From NCBI GenBank assembly GCA_016208305.1, contig JACQYI010000056.1:124001-188000 (forward strand): a stretch of 64,000 nucleotides of DNA. The letters are read 5' to 3'. The stretch comes from Oscillatoriophycideae cyanobacterium NC_groundwater_1537_Pr4_S-0.65um_50_18 (lineage in GTDB: Bacteria; Cyanobacteriota; Cyanobacteriia; Elainellales; Elainellaceae). The notes below the pieces were generated by a model that had not been told where the DNA came from, did no database searches, and saw nothing but the letters and a program-made list of their open reading frames with translations. Shown in pieces: positions 54,688 to 64,000 of the stretch (position 1 is the first letter of the stretch; each line of letters begins with the position of its first letter). The position numbers and the translations under genes were made by a program.

Positions 54688-55602
54688 ATGAATAGATTCA
54701 CATCTCATCAGCGCCCTCAAGGTCAGGGTCGCGTGCAGCAACGCGGTAGCAAGCCAGATTCCCCTTGGGGTATTCACAGCTTCATCAGAAATTTATCTCT
54801 GGTGGCTACGGGCAGCTTTGCTTTAATTGCGATCTTTCTATTAGCAGGGGTCTGGCGATCGGGAACCAGTTTTTTCAGCGACCTCTATACGCTGTTTGAC
54901 AAACCTCAGCCAGAACCCAAAATTGATTTGCGAGCGATTGTCGTTCAGCAAGTGCGTAATGCAAGCGAACTGACAACTGCTGTATATGCAATGGAAACCG
55001 TTGTGCCTACGAGCCGCGATCGTACCGTGGGCGGCTACGTTGTGGGCACAACGACGCTACTCTACATCGCCTATGGCGAAGTTAGAGCCGGAATTGATCT
55101 TTCGGCGGTGCAACCCACTGATGTTCAGGTCAATGGCGATGCCATCACGCTGCGGCTGCCCTCCCCCAAGATCTTAGACAGCAAAATTGATGTCAATCGC
55201 TCTAAGGTGTACGACTACGATCGCGGCTTTATGGGCTTAGGCCCAGACGTAGCTCCAGAGCTTCAAGAGCTAGCTCAGCGCCAGACTCTAGAAAGAATGG
55301 TGGAATCAGCCTGCACCAGCGGCATCCTTCAGCAGGCAAACGATCGCGCCAAGATTGCCATTACCCAACTGCTTGGCACGACCTATAAAAGTTTATCTGT
55401 TGAGGAACAGCCGCTGCCGCCTGCCTGCGGAGCTAATACTCTGACTCCTTCCCTGCTGCCTCCATCCTCTCCTGAGCAGCCTACCCTTGAGCCGTTGATT
55501 CTTCCTTCTAGCTCCCCCCCTTCGCTTTCTTCCCCTTCGCTTTCTCCTCCTGCTAATGAGAACAGTTTGAGAGAGAACAGCTTGCCTCAGCCACCGTTCT
55601 AG
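54688..55602 (+). CDS. DUF4230 domain membrane protein
   Basis: 304 residues. A Gln/Arg-rich N-tail is followed by a membrane helix (LVATGSFALIAIFLLAGVWR, about 35-55), then a DUF4230 domain outside: VVQQVRNASELTTAVYAMET, RDRTVGGYVVGTTTLLYIAY, VRAGIDLSAVQPTDVQVNGD and KIDVNRSKVYDYDRGFMGLG. The C-terminal ~60 residues are Pro/Ser/Leu-rich low complexity (PSSSPPSLSSPSLSPP). Function unknown across the family. Starts at ATG 54688; likely monocistronic. Confidence 0.86.
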   Translation: MNRFTSHQRPQGQGRVQQRGSKPDSPWGIHSFIRNLSLVATGSFALIAIFLLAGVWRSGTSFFSDLYTLFDKPQPEPKIDLRAIVVQQVRNASELTTAVYAMETVVPTSRDRTVGGYVVGTTTLLYIAYGEVRAGIDLSAVQPTDVQVNGDAITLRLPSPKILDSKIDVNRSKVYDYDRGFMGLGPDVAPELQELAQRQTLERMVESACTSGILQQANDRAKIAITQLLGTTYKSLSVEEQPLPPACGANTLTPSLLPPSSPEQPTLEPLILPSSSPPSLSSPSLSPPANENSLRENSLPQPPF

Positions 55603-56109
55603 CCAGCGTTAAAGGCTTATGAAAGAAAAGTTGCGCAGACTCCTGTCAAACAGTTTGATCAGCCGCTCGATCGCCCACAGATTCAGCGCTTCAGGCTTAC
55701 CTGTTTAGCAATTATTGCGAGTTTCTACGAATCATCTGGTAAATTAAGTACGGATTTTACGAAGATGCCGCAAAAATCAGTAATGTCTCGCAACGATAAC
55801 TTTCGTTGAACAGATTAGGATGGCGACGAGGTTCTCTCAAGGCTGCTTCATCTGACTTGAATATTCTGCTAAATGACAAGCTTAAAAAGTCAAGATCAAT
55901 CAAAAATTACTAAAACTTTTGAAATTTATATTGTCTTTGAATTTAGCCTTCGAGATTTAGCCTTCGAGATCGAGCTTTCGCAATTTCATCGGACGCTAGG
56001 GCGATCGCCTTCAGCCTCATGAACTCAGGGTGCCATGCAAGATAGCTGAAGGTTTTCGACATTGCTTGGGGAAAACTAAACCTACGACGGACAAGAGAGA
56101 TATACAGAC
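55603..56109. other. Intergenic region before the PPC/ELW protein gene
   Basis: 507 bases of AT-rich DNA. It contains the 14-bp exact tandem duplication at 55941-55968. I see no gene; the promoter of the large gene should lie between about 55900 and 56100. Confidence 0.5.
55941..55968. repeat. 14-bp exact tandem duplication
   Basis: ATTTAGCCTTCGAG occurs twice in contact (55941-55954, 55955-55968). Confidence 0.92.
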
Positions 56110-58764
56110 ATGGCAGACAAAGATAATCGCCTGAACCGTGCCGCGCGCCTGACTCTACCTGCTACAAACCGCAAAGATAGGTTGGGCGGAGCTGACCTAG
56201 AAGACTTGTTCCGATTTAATCTCAATGTCAGTAGCGCTAAGAGTAGCTTCAGTCTGGGTGTCGCTGGAATCAAGAGAGGAGCCAATTTTGACGTAGAGGT
56301 CTACAAGTTCAAGCGTACTGACCAACAGGTTCTCAAAAGCATTGGCAAGACTGAGTTTCGCACCATCCGAAGCGGCGTTCGCAGTGCTAACCTGCAACTC
56401 GTTGGCGCTTCTCGAAAGAGTGGCAACAAGAACGAAGCCCTCTCCATTGGGGAGCTAGCCAATGGGAGTTACGTCATTCGTGTCCTCCGTAAACAGGGCG
56501 ACAGTGCCTATAGGCTGTCGGCTAGTGCGACAGCGATTCCGATTCCGCCAGATCCTAATAATCCGGATCCTAATAATCCGGATCCTAATAATCCGGATCC
56601 TAATAATCCGGGTTCTACTGATCCGCTCAACTCAATTACGACTGCTCCTATCAAAAGCATTTCCGATGGAGCGATCATAGGTAAGGTGAGTGACACCGAC
56701 ACCCAGGATTTTTATAAAGTCACGCCAACCACATCGGGCGACTATCTATTTGACCTGAGTGGAGCCGCAGATGTCAATTTTGAGGTGATTGCAGCCGACC
56801 AAGCCACAACGCTCAAGCGGAGTGCCAATGCCGGAAACGACAAAGCGATCGTTCCCCTTACGGCTGGTACCACCTACTATTTTCGAGTTTTTCAGGCGGC
56901 ATCCGGAAACAACACCGATTACGCCTTGAGCGCGACACCGCTCACTGACAACTTCAGCGGCAAATATGACAACGGCAGCGGGCTAAACTCTGCTACGGCT
57001 CTGACGCTCACGAGTACATCCCAAACGCTCTCTAACTACGTTGTTGACAAGGGTGTTAATTCCCCCGAAGACCTCTTCACGTTCAATGTCGCGACGGATC
57101 AAGGGTTTGTCACGCTTGAGCTGACCAATATGCCGATCGGGAATCTGGGTTTGCAACTCTTTAGGGCTGGAGAAACGCCGGGTCAGGGCTTGACGCTCGA
57201 TCGCGCTAGAAATTTAGATGGTTCTTACCCTTCAGAAGTAATTGCAGGTCGAGTAGAGCAAGGTACCTACTATGTTCGAGTGATTCCGAGCAGCTCTGGT
57301 GAAGGCTCCACGTATGACCTGTCGCTGAAAATTGCCGATAAGACAGGACTTCCCGCTATCTCTAGAGATATTAAGTTTGGGGCTGATAGCTCTCAGCCTC
57401 AAAACATCACGGCTGTGGGCGAGCTAGCCTACTTCTCTGCTAGTGACGAAGATGGCACAGCGCTCTGGCGAACCGATGGGACTCTAGATGGAACGAAGAA
57501 AATTCGCGACTTCTCTTCGCTAGAGCAATTTGCGGTCGTAGGCTCCGGTACAAGCGCACGCCTCTACTTTGTAGCCAATGATGGCGCTACGGGTGCAGAA
57601 TTGTGGACAACAGATGGCAATTCTGCAACACAGGTTATTGACCTCCTAGCCGGATCGGCCAGTGGCTTACCTGAACAACTTGCAGCAGCAGGCAACACCC
57701 TCTACTTTGTGGGTAGCCCTGGCGCAACCAGTAAGGCACTCTACCGGGTCAATGGCACTACTGTAACCATGATTGCTCGGGGTAATGACACCATTACTAA
57801 CCCCGATGGCAGTATCAGCACGGCTCCTGTGATCAACGCTTTTGCTAACCTGACTGGCATTGGTCAAACCCTTTACTTCTCTGGAAGTACGAGTGTACCT
57901 GAGGGAGGTTCAACTCGCAGTACAGGCGGAGAACTGTTTAGCATTATTAATGGCCAGACGACTTTAACCCTTACAGAGTTAAGAGCAGGCACTAGCAGCT
58001 CTAACCCCAGCAACTTTATTTTGGTAGGAAATAAGCTGTTTGCCACGGCATTAACAGACAATGGCTCTGGCGCTAGAGAACTCGTTCGAATTGATGCTTT
58101 GGGTGCTACGCCTAGCTATGCGGTCGTCCGTTCTTCAGACAGCAACTCTCTCACGTTTACCAATAACCAGAAGCTGCAATATACCGTCACTGACAACGGC
58201 GCGCTTTACTTTACGGCAAACGCCGACGTCGAAGGGGCAGAGCTATTCAAGCTTGATAATCCAAATGCAGTAGCAGTGAACGGTTTCTTGGATACGGGCG
58301 CAGTCATCAAAGATATTAAAGCTGGATTTGAAGGTTCTACTCCCTCTAACCTGGTTCACATTGGCAATACTGTATATTTCTTTGCCGATGATAATCGCTT
58401 GGTTGACGATGGTACAGGTTCAGGCAATACGATTCTACAGGGTTCAGGCAAGGAACTCTGGAGTACAAACGGCACCTCTGGAGGCACTACCATTGTCAAA
58501 GACATTCAGGGAGGGACAGGCAGCGGTATCGGCGACGATGCAGAAATGGTTGTGTTTGGCGGCAAGCTGTACTTCACGGCCAATGACGGCAGTTCTGGAA
58601 CAGAGATTTGGGAGAGCAATGGGTTATCAGCAGGTACGCTCTTGCAACAGATCAACTCTGTCCCAGCCCAAGGCTCTGACCCTTCTCAGTTGACAATTGT
58701 GGGCAGCAACCTGTTCTTTGCGGCAACAGATGGACTTAACGGCGAAGAACTCTGGTCCATCTAA
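56110..58764 (+). CDS. PPC-domain and ELWxxDGT repeat protein
   Basis: 884 residues. The N-terminal half has three pre-peptidase C-terminal (PPC)-like beta domains: DLEDLFRFNLNV with SFSLGVAGI, SDTDTQDFYKVTPTTSGDYL, and SPEDLFTFNVATDQGFVTLE. A Pro-Asn-Asp linker built from a 5-residue unit (PDPNN, four copies) lies between the first two. The second half is a beta-propeller-like array of ELWxxDGT-type repeats: ALWRTDGTLDGTKKI, ELWTTDGN, ELWSTNGTSGGTTIV, EIWESNGLSAGT, ending GEELWSI. Such proteins are usually secreted or surface-attached. No Sec signal is visible at the ATG start used, which is odd. Function unknown; calcium-dependent adhesion is a guess. Confidence 0.85.
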   Translation: MADKDNRLNRAARLTLPATNRKDRLGGADLEDLFRFNLNVSSAKSSFSLGVAGIKRGANFDVEVYKFKRTDQQVLKSIGKTEFRTIRSGVRSANLQLVGASRKSGNKNEALSIGELANGSYVIRVLRKQGDSAYRLSASATAIPIPPDPNNPDPNNPDPNNPDPNNPGSTDPLNSITTAPIKSISDGAIIGKVSDTDTQDFYKVTPTTSGDYLFDLSGAADVNFEVIAADQATTLKRSANAGNDKAIVPLTAGTTYYFRVFQAASGNNTDYALSATPLTDNFSGKYDNGSGLNSATALTLTSTSQTLSNYVVDKGVNSPEDLFTFNVATDQGFVTLELTNMPIGNLGLQLFRAGETPGQGLTLDRARNLDGSYPSEVIAGRVEQGTYYVRVIPSSSGEGSTYDLSLKIADKTGLPAISRDIKFGADSSQPQNITAVGELAYFSASDEDGTALWRTDGTLDGTKKIRDFSSLEQFAVVGSGTSARLYFVANDGATGAELWTTDGNSATQVIDLLAGSASGLPEQLAAAGNTLYFVGSPGATSKALYRVNGTTVTMIARGNDTITNPDGSISTAPVINAFANLTGIGQTLYFSGSTSVPEGGSTRSTGGELFSIINGQTTLTLTELRAGTSSSNPSNFILVGNKLFATALTDNGSGARELVRIDALGATPSYAVVRSSDSNSLTFTNNQKLQYTVTDNGALYFTANADVEGAELFKLDNPNAVAVNGFLDTGAVIKDIKAGFEGSTPSNLVHIGNTVYFFADDNRLVDDGTGSGNTILQGSGKELWSTNGTSGGTTIVKDIQGGTGSGIGDDAEMVVFGGKLYFTANDGSSGTEIWESNGLSAGTLLQQINSVPAQGSDPSQLTIVGSNLFFAATDGLNGEELWSI
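56551..56610 (+). repeat. Coding 15-bp exact tandem repeat, four copies
   Basis: GATCCTAATAATCCG occurs four times at 56551, 56566, 56581 and 56596, all exact, encoding the PDPNN linker unit. As the unit is a multiple of three bases, gain or loss keeps frame. Confidence 0.95.
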
Positions 58765-58821
58765 TTTTCTCTGTTGATTTTCAGTTGTGGACTGCTCCAC
58801 AACTGGGTGATGTTCTAGACA

Positions 58822-58878
58822 TGTTGTTAATTTTTTTGAAAGGCGCGCGGAGCGCGCCTTTCAAAAAAATTAACAACA
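58822..58878 (+). terminator. Perfect 27-bp hairpin terminator
   Basis: The left arm at 58822-58848 runs TGTTGTTAATTTTTTTGAAA then GGCGCGC; it pairs perfectly with 58852-58878, loop GGA. GC-rich top, A/T-rich base. It can act in both directions between convergent genes. Confidence 0.92.
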
Positions 58879-59028
58879 CAATTGAAACACTACCAACCCT
58901 GTTTTATGGCCGTAGCGCTCCATGCGCCCCCAAAAATGTTTCAGTCGTGAAACTTAGGACTCTAGCCATAACATTTAAGAATCTGGTATTCGGAAGGTGC
59001 TTTGTGCCTTTGAACCCCAGATTCTTTC

Positions 59029-59058
59029 ATTTTTGTGCGCCATATTTTTGTGCGCCAC
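59029..59058. repeat. 15-bp tandem duplication
   Basis: ATTTTTGTGCGCCAT (59029-59043) is followed by ATTTTTGTGCGCCAC (59044-59058). Confidence 0.85.
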
Positions 59059-59109
59059 AGTATGCTGGCGATCGCTATAGGTGATACAGGCTGATTGTTC
59101 CAGGACTTA

Positions 59110-59739
59110 TTAATCAAGCTCCCAAGCCATCTGGAAAAAGTCGAGTTCGCATTGCATGGCATAGCGATAGGTCGATCGCGTCAACGGGGTCAGTGTGGCA
59201 TAGCGATCGCTTAACTGTTCCAACTGCTCTGTCAGAGGTGTAAACTCAGCGCTGCTATAAGTCTGAATCCAACTTGAGTAGGCATGGTTAGGAATGCCGC
59301 CATCAGCTAGCTTCTGCCCCAAAAAAGCATAGAGTTTCATACAAGGCAGCATGGCGATCGCAGTGGTGCCTACATCCTGGCTCCAAGCAGTCGCCAATAG
59401 AAAATCGGTATAGCGACGCGTGGCCGTTCCTGGCTCCACTTGTTGAAGATCAATGCCCCAGTTGCTGGCATAGCCTTGATGAAGCTTTAGCTCTTGTAAA
59501 ACGCCACCTGCTAAATCATGAAATATATTAAAGCCCTGCCAGTCTGCCACTTTAGCCGCAGCGATGCTGTAGGCTCGAGCAAATGCTTCTAGAAAAAAAG
59601 CATCCTGTCCCACATAGTATGCAAATTTTGATGGAGGAAGAGAGCCGTCACCGATGCCTTGAACGAATGAATTGTGAAGGCATGCGATCGCCAAATCCTG
59701 ATTTTCCAACCACAACTCTGCCGCTAAATTCCCACTCAT
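59110..59739 (-). CDS. tenA: TenA family protein (aminopyrimidine aminohydrolase/thiaminase II type)
   Basis: 209 residues. TenA/THI-4 helical fold: FVQGIGDGSLPPSKFAYYVG, QDAFFLEAFARAYSIAAAKV and AIAMLPCMKLYAFLGQKLAD with the likely catalytic Cys133. YSSWIQTYSSAEF ends the core. It fits the TenA_C branch, which recycles thiamine degradation products by hydrolysing aminopyrimidines. No thiamine gene or TPP riboswitch is adjacent. Starts at ATG 59737-59739 on the minus strand. Confidence 0.9.
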   Translation of the reverse strand: MSGNLAAELWLENQDLAIACLHNSFVQGIGDGSLPPSKFAYYVGQDAFFLEAFARAYSIAAAKVADWQGFNIFHDLAGGVLQELKLHQGYASNWGIDLQQVEPGTATRRYTDFLLATAWSQDVGTTAIAMLPCMKLYAFLGQKLADGGIPNHAYSSWIQTYSSAEFTPLTEQLEQLSDRYATLTPLTRSTYRYAMQCELDFFQMAWELD

Positions 59740-59836
59740 ATTTCGCCCTCATGCTTTTGGATATGGCTTTATTTTGGCTCTCAAAGTAATCTGAGGCTCC
59801 AAAAAATGGGGTCGCTGATTTTAGCTATGCCCAAAA

Positions 59837-59868
59837 AATTTCCTAGATGAATGCTCATCTAGGAAATT
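59837..59868 (-). terminator. Hairpin terminator of prk
   Basis: Perfect 14-bp stem, AATTTCCTAGATGA at 59837-59850 with 59855-59868, loop ATGC. On the minus strand it is followed by TTTTTTGG. It lies 47-78 bases beyond the prk stop. Confidence 0.9.
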
Positions 59869-59914
59869 CTCTACACTCAAAAATTTACCAAAAATCTACT
59901 GTACTAGCAGAGTT

Positions 59915-60928
59915 CTAATTGTTAACTGCTTTAGCAGCCAACTTAGCCCCTGCACCCACTAGCCGCTCGTAGGCTGCCCGCATTTTTAGCCCTACTAGCA
60001 CCTGGAATAGACCTGTGCCATTTGTAGAACCTGGATATTCTTTATGCTGAAGCAGCAATTCTGTCATCTCGCCATAGAACTGGGTGGATGTGTTGCTGAG
60101 GTGGCTTTCGAGGTAAATCATTTCCTCTAGGCGATCGAACTGACCATCCACTTCTAGAATCGAGACGCTGTGACCAAAGTACTCATCAGGCCCATAATGC
60201 ATCCTGATGCCGGGGTAAGAGCAGGTGAGCTTGCGACCACAGGGAATCCAATCGATTGTCGAGCCTTCGTCAAACAGATAGACTGGTTCCATGCCTTCCA
60301 CGCCGTCCTTCTGAATCATGCGAACCCGCAGCACTTCGCGCTTGGTGTCGTTGGGGATCAGCAGCGTTGGCAATACCTGGATCACCATGTCGGCGTATTG
60401 CTTCTGGGGATCAATATAGGCGCTGAAATCTGGGCGGCGAGCGTTGATTGCAGCTAGCACATCCTCATAGGTGTGGCCTCGCTCGGCCATATCGCGCTGA
60501 ATCTTCCAGGCAATTTTCACCTCATCATCAATGTCGAGGTAAACCCCAAAATCAATCAGCGATCGCACGCGCTCATCATACATGGGGTGCAACCCTTCAA
60601 TCACCACGATTGGGGTGGGTACAATCTTCTCTGGCGGATCGATTAACCCAGTCTCATGGTTATAGATCGGTTTCATGATCTCTTGACCCTCTTTGAGCGC
60701 TTTGACCTGCTCATACATCAGATCAAAGTTATTGGCTTGGGGGTTGAGTGCAGTCACCCCGGCCTCTTTGCGCCCTTTGCGATCCAGACTGTGGTAGTCG
60801 TCAAGGCAGATCACAGTCATCAACTCTTCGCCAAACAAGTCTGCCAAGCGACGAAGAAAGGTCGATTTGCCGCATCCGGAATCTCCGGCAACACCGATCA
60901 AAACCACACGGTCTGGCTTAATGGTCAT
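59915..60928 (-). CDS. prk: Phosphoribulokinase
   Basis: 337 residues, class II PRK as in cyanobacteria and plants. It makes ribulose-1,5-bisphosphate from Ru5P and ATP (Calvin cycle, cytosol). P-loop GDSGCGKST at 15-23. The redox pair Cys19 and Cys41 (CLDDYHSLDR) allows thioredoxin control and the GAPDH/CP12 complex. IEGLHPMYDERVRSLIDFGV follows, and the substrate-site block RRPDFSAYIDPQKQYADMVI lies later. Monocistronic with its own terminator; 717 bases separate it from divergent petH. Confidence 0.97.
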   Translation of the reverse strand: MTIKPDRVVLIGVAGDSGCGKSTFLRRLADLFGEELMTVICLDDYHSLDRKGRKEAGVTALNPQANNFDLMYEQVKALKEGQEIMKPIYNHETGLIDPPEKIVPTPIVVIEGLHPMYDERVRSLIDFGVYLDIDDEVKIAWKIQRDMAERGHTYEDVLAAINARRPDFSAYIDPQKQYADMVIQVLPTLLIPNDTKREVLRVRMIQKDGVEGMEPVYLFDEGSTIDWIPCGRKLTCSYPGIRMHYGPDEYFGHSVSILEVDGQFDRLEEMIYLESHLSNTSTQFYGEMTELLLQHKEYPGSTNGTGLFQVLVGLKMRAAYERLVGAGAKLAAKAVNN

Positions 60929-62866
<1,938 letters not shown>

Positions 62867-62942
62867 ATGCTTCTATTCCTAGTTTTTGTTTTGCGATAGC
62901 GGGTGCAGTTCACCTCGTAAAAACTAGGCCGTTTGCCATAGA

Positions 62943-62970
62943 GGGGAGAGTCTTGGCTCTCCCTTTTTTT
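62943..62970 (+). terminator. Rho-independent terminator of petH
   Basis: GGGAGAG (62944-62950), loop TCTTGG, CTCTCCC (62957-62963), then TTTTTTT (62964-62970). Confidence 0.9.
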
Positions 62971-62991
62971 GTAGGTGCGCACCTACAAAAA
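62966..62991. terminator. Second palindrome between petH and the TrkA gene
   Basis: TTTTTGTAGGTGC pairs with GCACCTACAAAAA (62966-62978 with 62979-62991), a perfect 26-base palindrome that overlaps the T tract of the petH terminator. It may serve the convergent minus-strand gene. Confidence 0.75.
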
Positions 62992-63071
62992 TGCCCTAAC
63001 TTGTGAGAAACCTGTGCGCCTCTGCAAATGTCTCAAATCTGAATGGAGAGGGTTCTAAATCAAAAGGGTGG

Positions 63072-63749
63072 CTATGAACATTCCTGAATAAAGTCAATCA
63101 TTCCATGTAGCATCCCTGGCTTAGTCACCATCAGCACAGTTGAATCTGCTTCTATAACTGTGTTGCCGTTGGGGATAATTAAATCTTCATGGGGATGAGC
63201 CTGGTAGCCAATGATTAGCGATCCCTGAGGAAAGCAAGCATCTTGAGCAATGTCGGCAAGGCTACGACCGATGATCTGAGAATTTGCAGGAATCGGCAGC
63301 TTTAGCACCTCGATTTGATCTTGCTCAAAGTGCATCATCGACTCGACTTGGGGATATTCGATCGCATTGGCCATTGTGGAAACGACCAGATCGGTTGTGC
63401 AAATGATTGAGGTCGCTCCAGCAATACGATAGGGCTGCTCAAAGTCACGGTGGCTCATCCGTACTAAAATACGCGGCACCCCGTAATGCTTGGCCAAAGC
63501 CACCATCGCTAGATTGAGGGCATCATCATGCAGAACCGCTACCACAGCATCGGCTTTGCGAACACCCGCTTCGATCAAGACTTCGGTGCTCACAGCGCTG
63601 CCCTCAAAGGCCATGACGCCCATTTGCTCACGGGCATAGCGACAGGCGGTTGCATCAATATCAATAAGGGCTATGACATGTCCTAAATTCAGTAGATTTT
63701 GCGCCAAATTGAGTCCAATTAAACCTGCGCCCCCGATCAAAACGTACAT
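63072..63749 (-). CDS. TrkA-type NAD-binding/RCK protein
   Basis: 225 residues. The N-terminal TrkA_N (RCK) Rossmann domain begins MYVLIGGAGLIGLNLAQNLL, with IALIDIDATACRYAREQMGV and ADAVVAVLHDDALNLAMVAL following. A TrkA_C domain follows at about 140-215 (IEVLKLPIPANSQIIGRSLA, GNTVIEADSTVLMVTKP). It gates K+ transporters or channels via NAD(H) binding. No potassium transporter gene is within the window; a partner may lie elsewhere. The ATG at 63747-63749 is used. Confidence 0.92.
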   Translation of the reverse strand: MYVLIGGAGLIGLNLAQNLLNLGHVIALIDIDATACRYAREQMGVMAFEGSAVSTEVLIEAGVRKADAVVAVLHDDALNLAMVALAKHYGVPRILVRMSHRDFEQPYRIAGATSIICTTDLVVSTMANAIEYPQVESMMHFEQDQIEVLKLPIPANSQIIGRSLADIAQDACFPQGSLIIGYQAHPHEDLIIPNGNTVIEADSTVLMVTKPGMLHGMIDFIQECS

Positions 63750-63828
63750 AAGTTCCTCTTTTTCCGCATTTGGCTTTACTGTATCCGGTATGGCTGCTAT
63801 CTAGGCAGTTGGGACAAGGGCATTGTTA

Positions 63829-63971
63829 CGGGCGCATCTAGCAGTTGGGGGAGCCTCTAAAGGTTACGAGAGCTGGAAGGCGGAATGATGCGAGAGCGAA
63901 CAACGGCGATCGCATCATCCCACTCTCTCATCACTCAAAATATCTGCTCTCCTAACGACGAGATGCACTCC
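63829..63971 (-). repeat. 143-bp dispersed element, copy 2 (inverted relative to copy 1)
   Basis: Same length and flanks as 581-723 on the opposite strand: CGGGCGCATCTAGCAGTTGG opens it, and CTCAAAATATCTGCTC and CCTAACGACG occur near the end. The inner arms have diverged (GAGAGCTGGAAGGCGG). The centre GCGAACAACGGCGATCGC lies in the same + orientation as that of copy 1, although the flanks are inverted. It lies upstream of the TrkA gene. Confidence 0.85.
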
Positions 63972-64000
63972 ATTGTTATCGGCATGTGCCCTAAAGATGC

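Larger units (their letters stand above)
58765..59109. other. Intergenic region between the repeat protein and tenA genes
   Basis: 345 bases between convergent genes, with a perfect 27-bp hairpin at 58822-58878. ATTTTTGTGCGCCAT/C is duplicated in tandem at 59029-59058. No gene. Confidence 0.6.

Noticed and set aside
54688-55602. Signal peptide reading of the DUF4230 protein
   Set aside because: The hydrophobic stretch lies about 35 residues from the start after a polar, basic tail, so a membrane anchor is more likely.

Overview
The window reads as ordinary chromosome of a cyanobacterium, probably a Leptolyngbya- or Oscillatoriales-like lineage. The evidence is genes specific to oxygenic photosynthesis (phosphoribulokinase, a ferredoxin-NADP reductase with a CpcD-like phycobilisome domain, NDH-1 subunits with a CO2-hydration protein, NdhM, an MPBQ methyltransferase, a probable glucosyl-diacylglycerol synthase) and the very dense HIP1 palindrome GCGATCGC and its GCGATC/GATCGC cores. 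I see no tRNA, rRNA, CRISPR array, transposase or prophage.

Layout. 1-6.4 kb: partial GNAT gene, a 143-bp dispersed element, GMC oxidoreductase, proS, and two envelope proteins (DUF2993, GerMN). 6.5-13 kb: ArsR regulator, dapL, a radical SAM gene overlapping a MgdA-like glycosyltransferase, and the siroheme pair cobA/sirB on the minus strand. 13.5-17.4 kb: MPBQ methyltransferase, then a run of small membrane or stress-type proteins. 17.6-19.9 kb: a membrane-linked NACHT NTPase with an FGE/C-lectin-like C-terminus. 20.3-25.2 kb: an NDH-1 CO2-uptake operon (ndhF-ndhD-cup). 25.5-37 kb: orphan GvpF/L, EcsC, GH8 lipoprotein, murD, four-ACT aspartokinase, racemase, rhodanese, hrcA, FTR1 and cysC. 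37-46.5 kb: glycogen debranching enzyme, RRM protein, TrmJ-type methyltransferase, DUF2256, isoaspartyl peptidase, a divergent SDR/AraC pair, GNAT and def.

46.6-54.3 kb is the most unusual part. It holds an FHA-PrsW intramembrane protease fusion, a conserved hypothetical, a CHAT-FHA caspase-like protein, and an 820-aa zinc-ribbon / pseudokinase-like / PP2C phosphatase / TM / SH3-like protein, followed by ndhM. Together they suggest a phosphothreonine-controlled protease module; this is inference. 54.6-64 kb: DUF4230 protein, a large PPC/ELWxxDGT repeat protein, TenA, prk, petH and a TrkA protein, ending with the second, inverted copy of the 143-bp element.

Two kinds of non-coding structure recur. 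One is perfect or near-perfect hairpins 3' of genes, acting as probable one- or two-way terminators. The other is exact or near-exact two-copy tandem duplications of 9-24 bp in intergenic DNA. The 143-bp element at both ends has a further oddity: its centre lies in the same orientation in both copies although its flanks are inverted.
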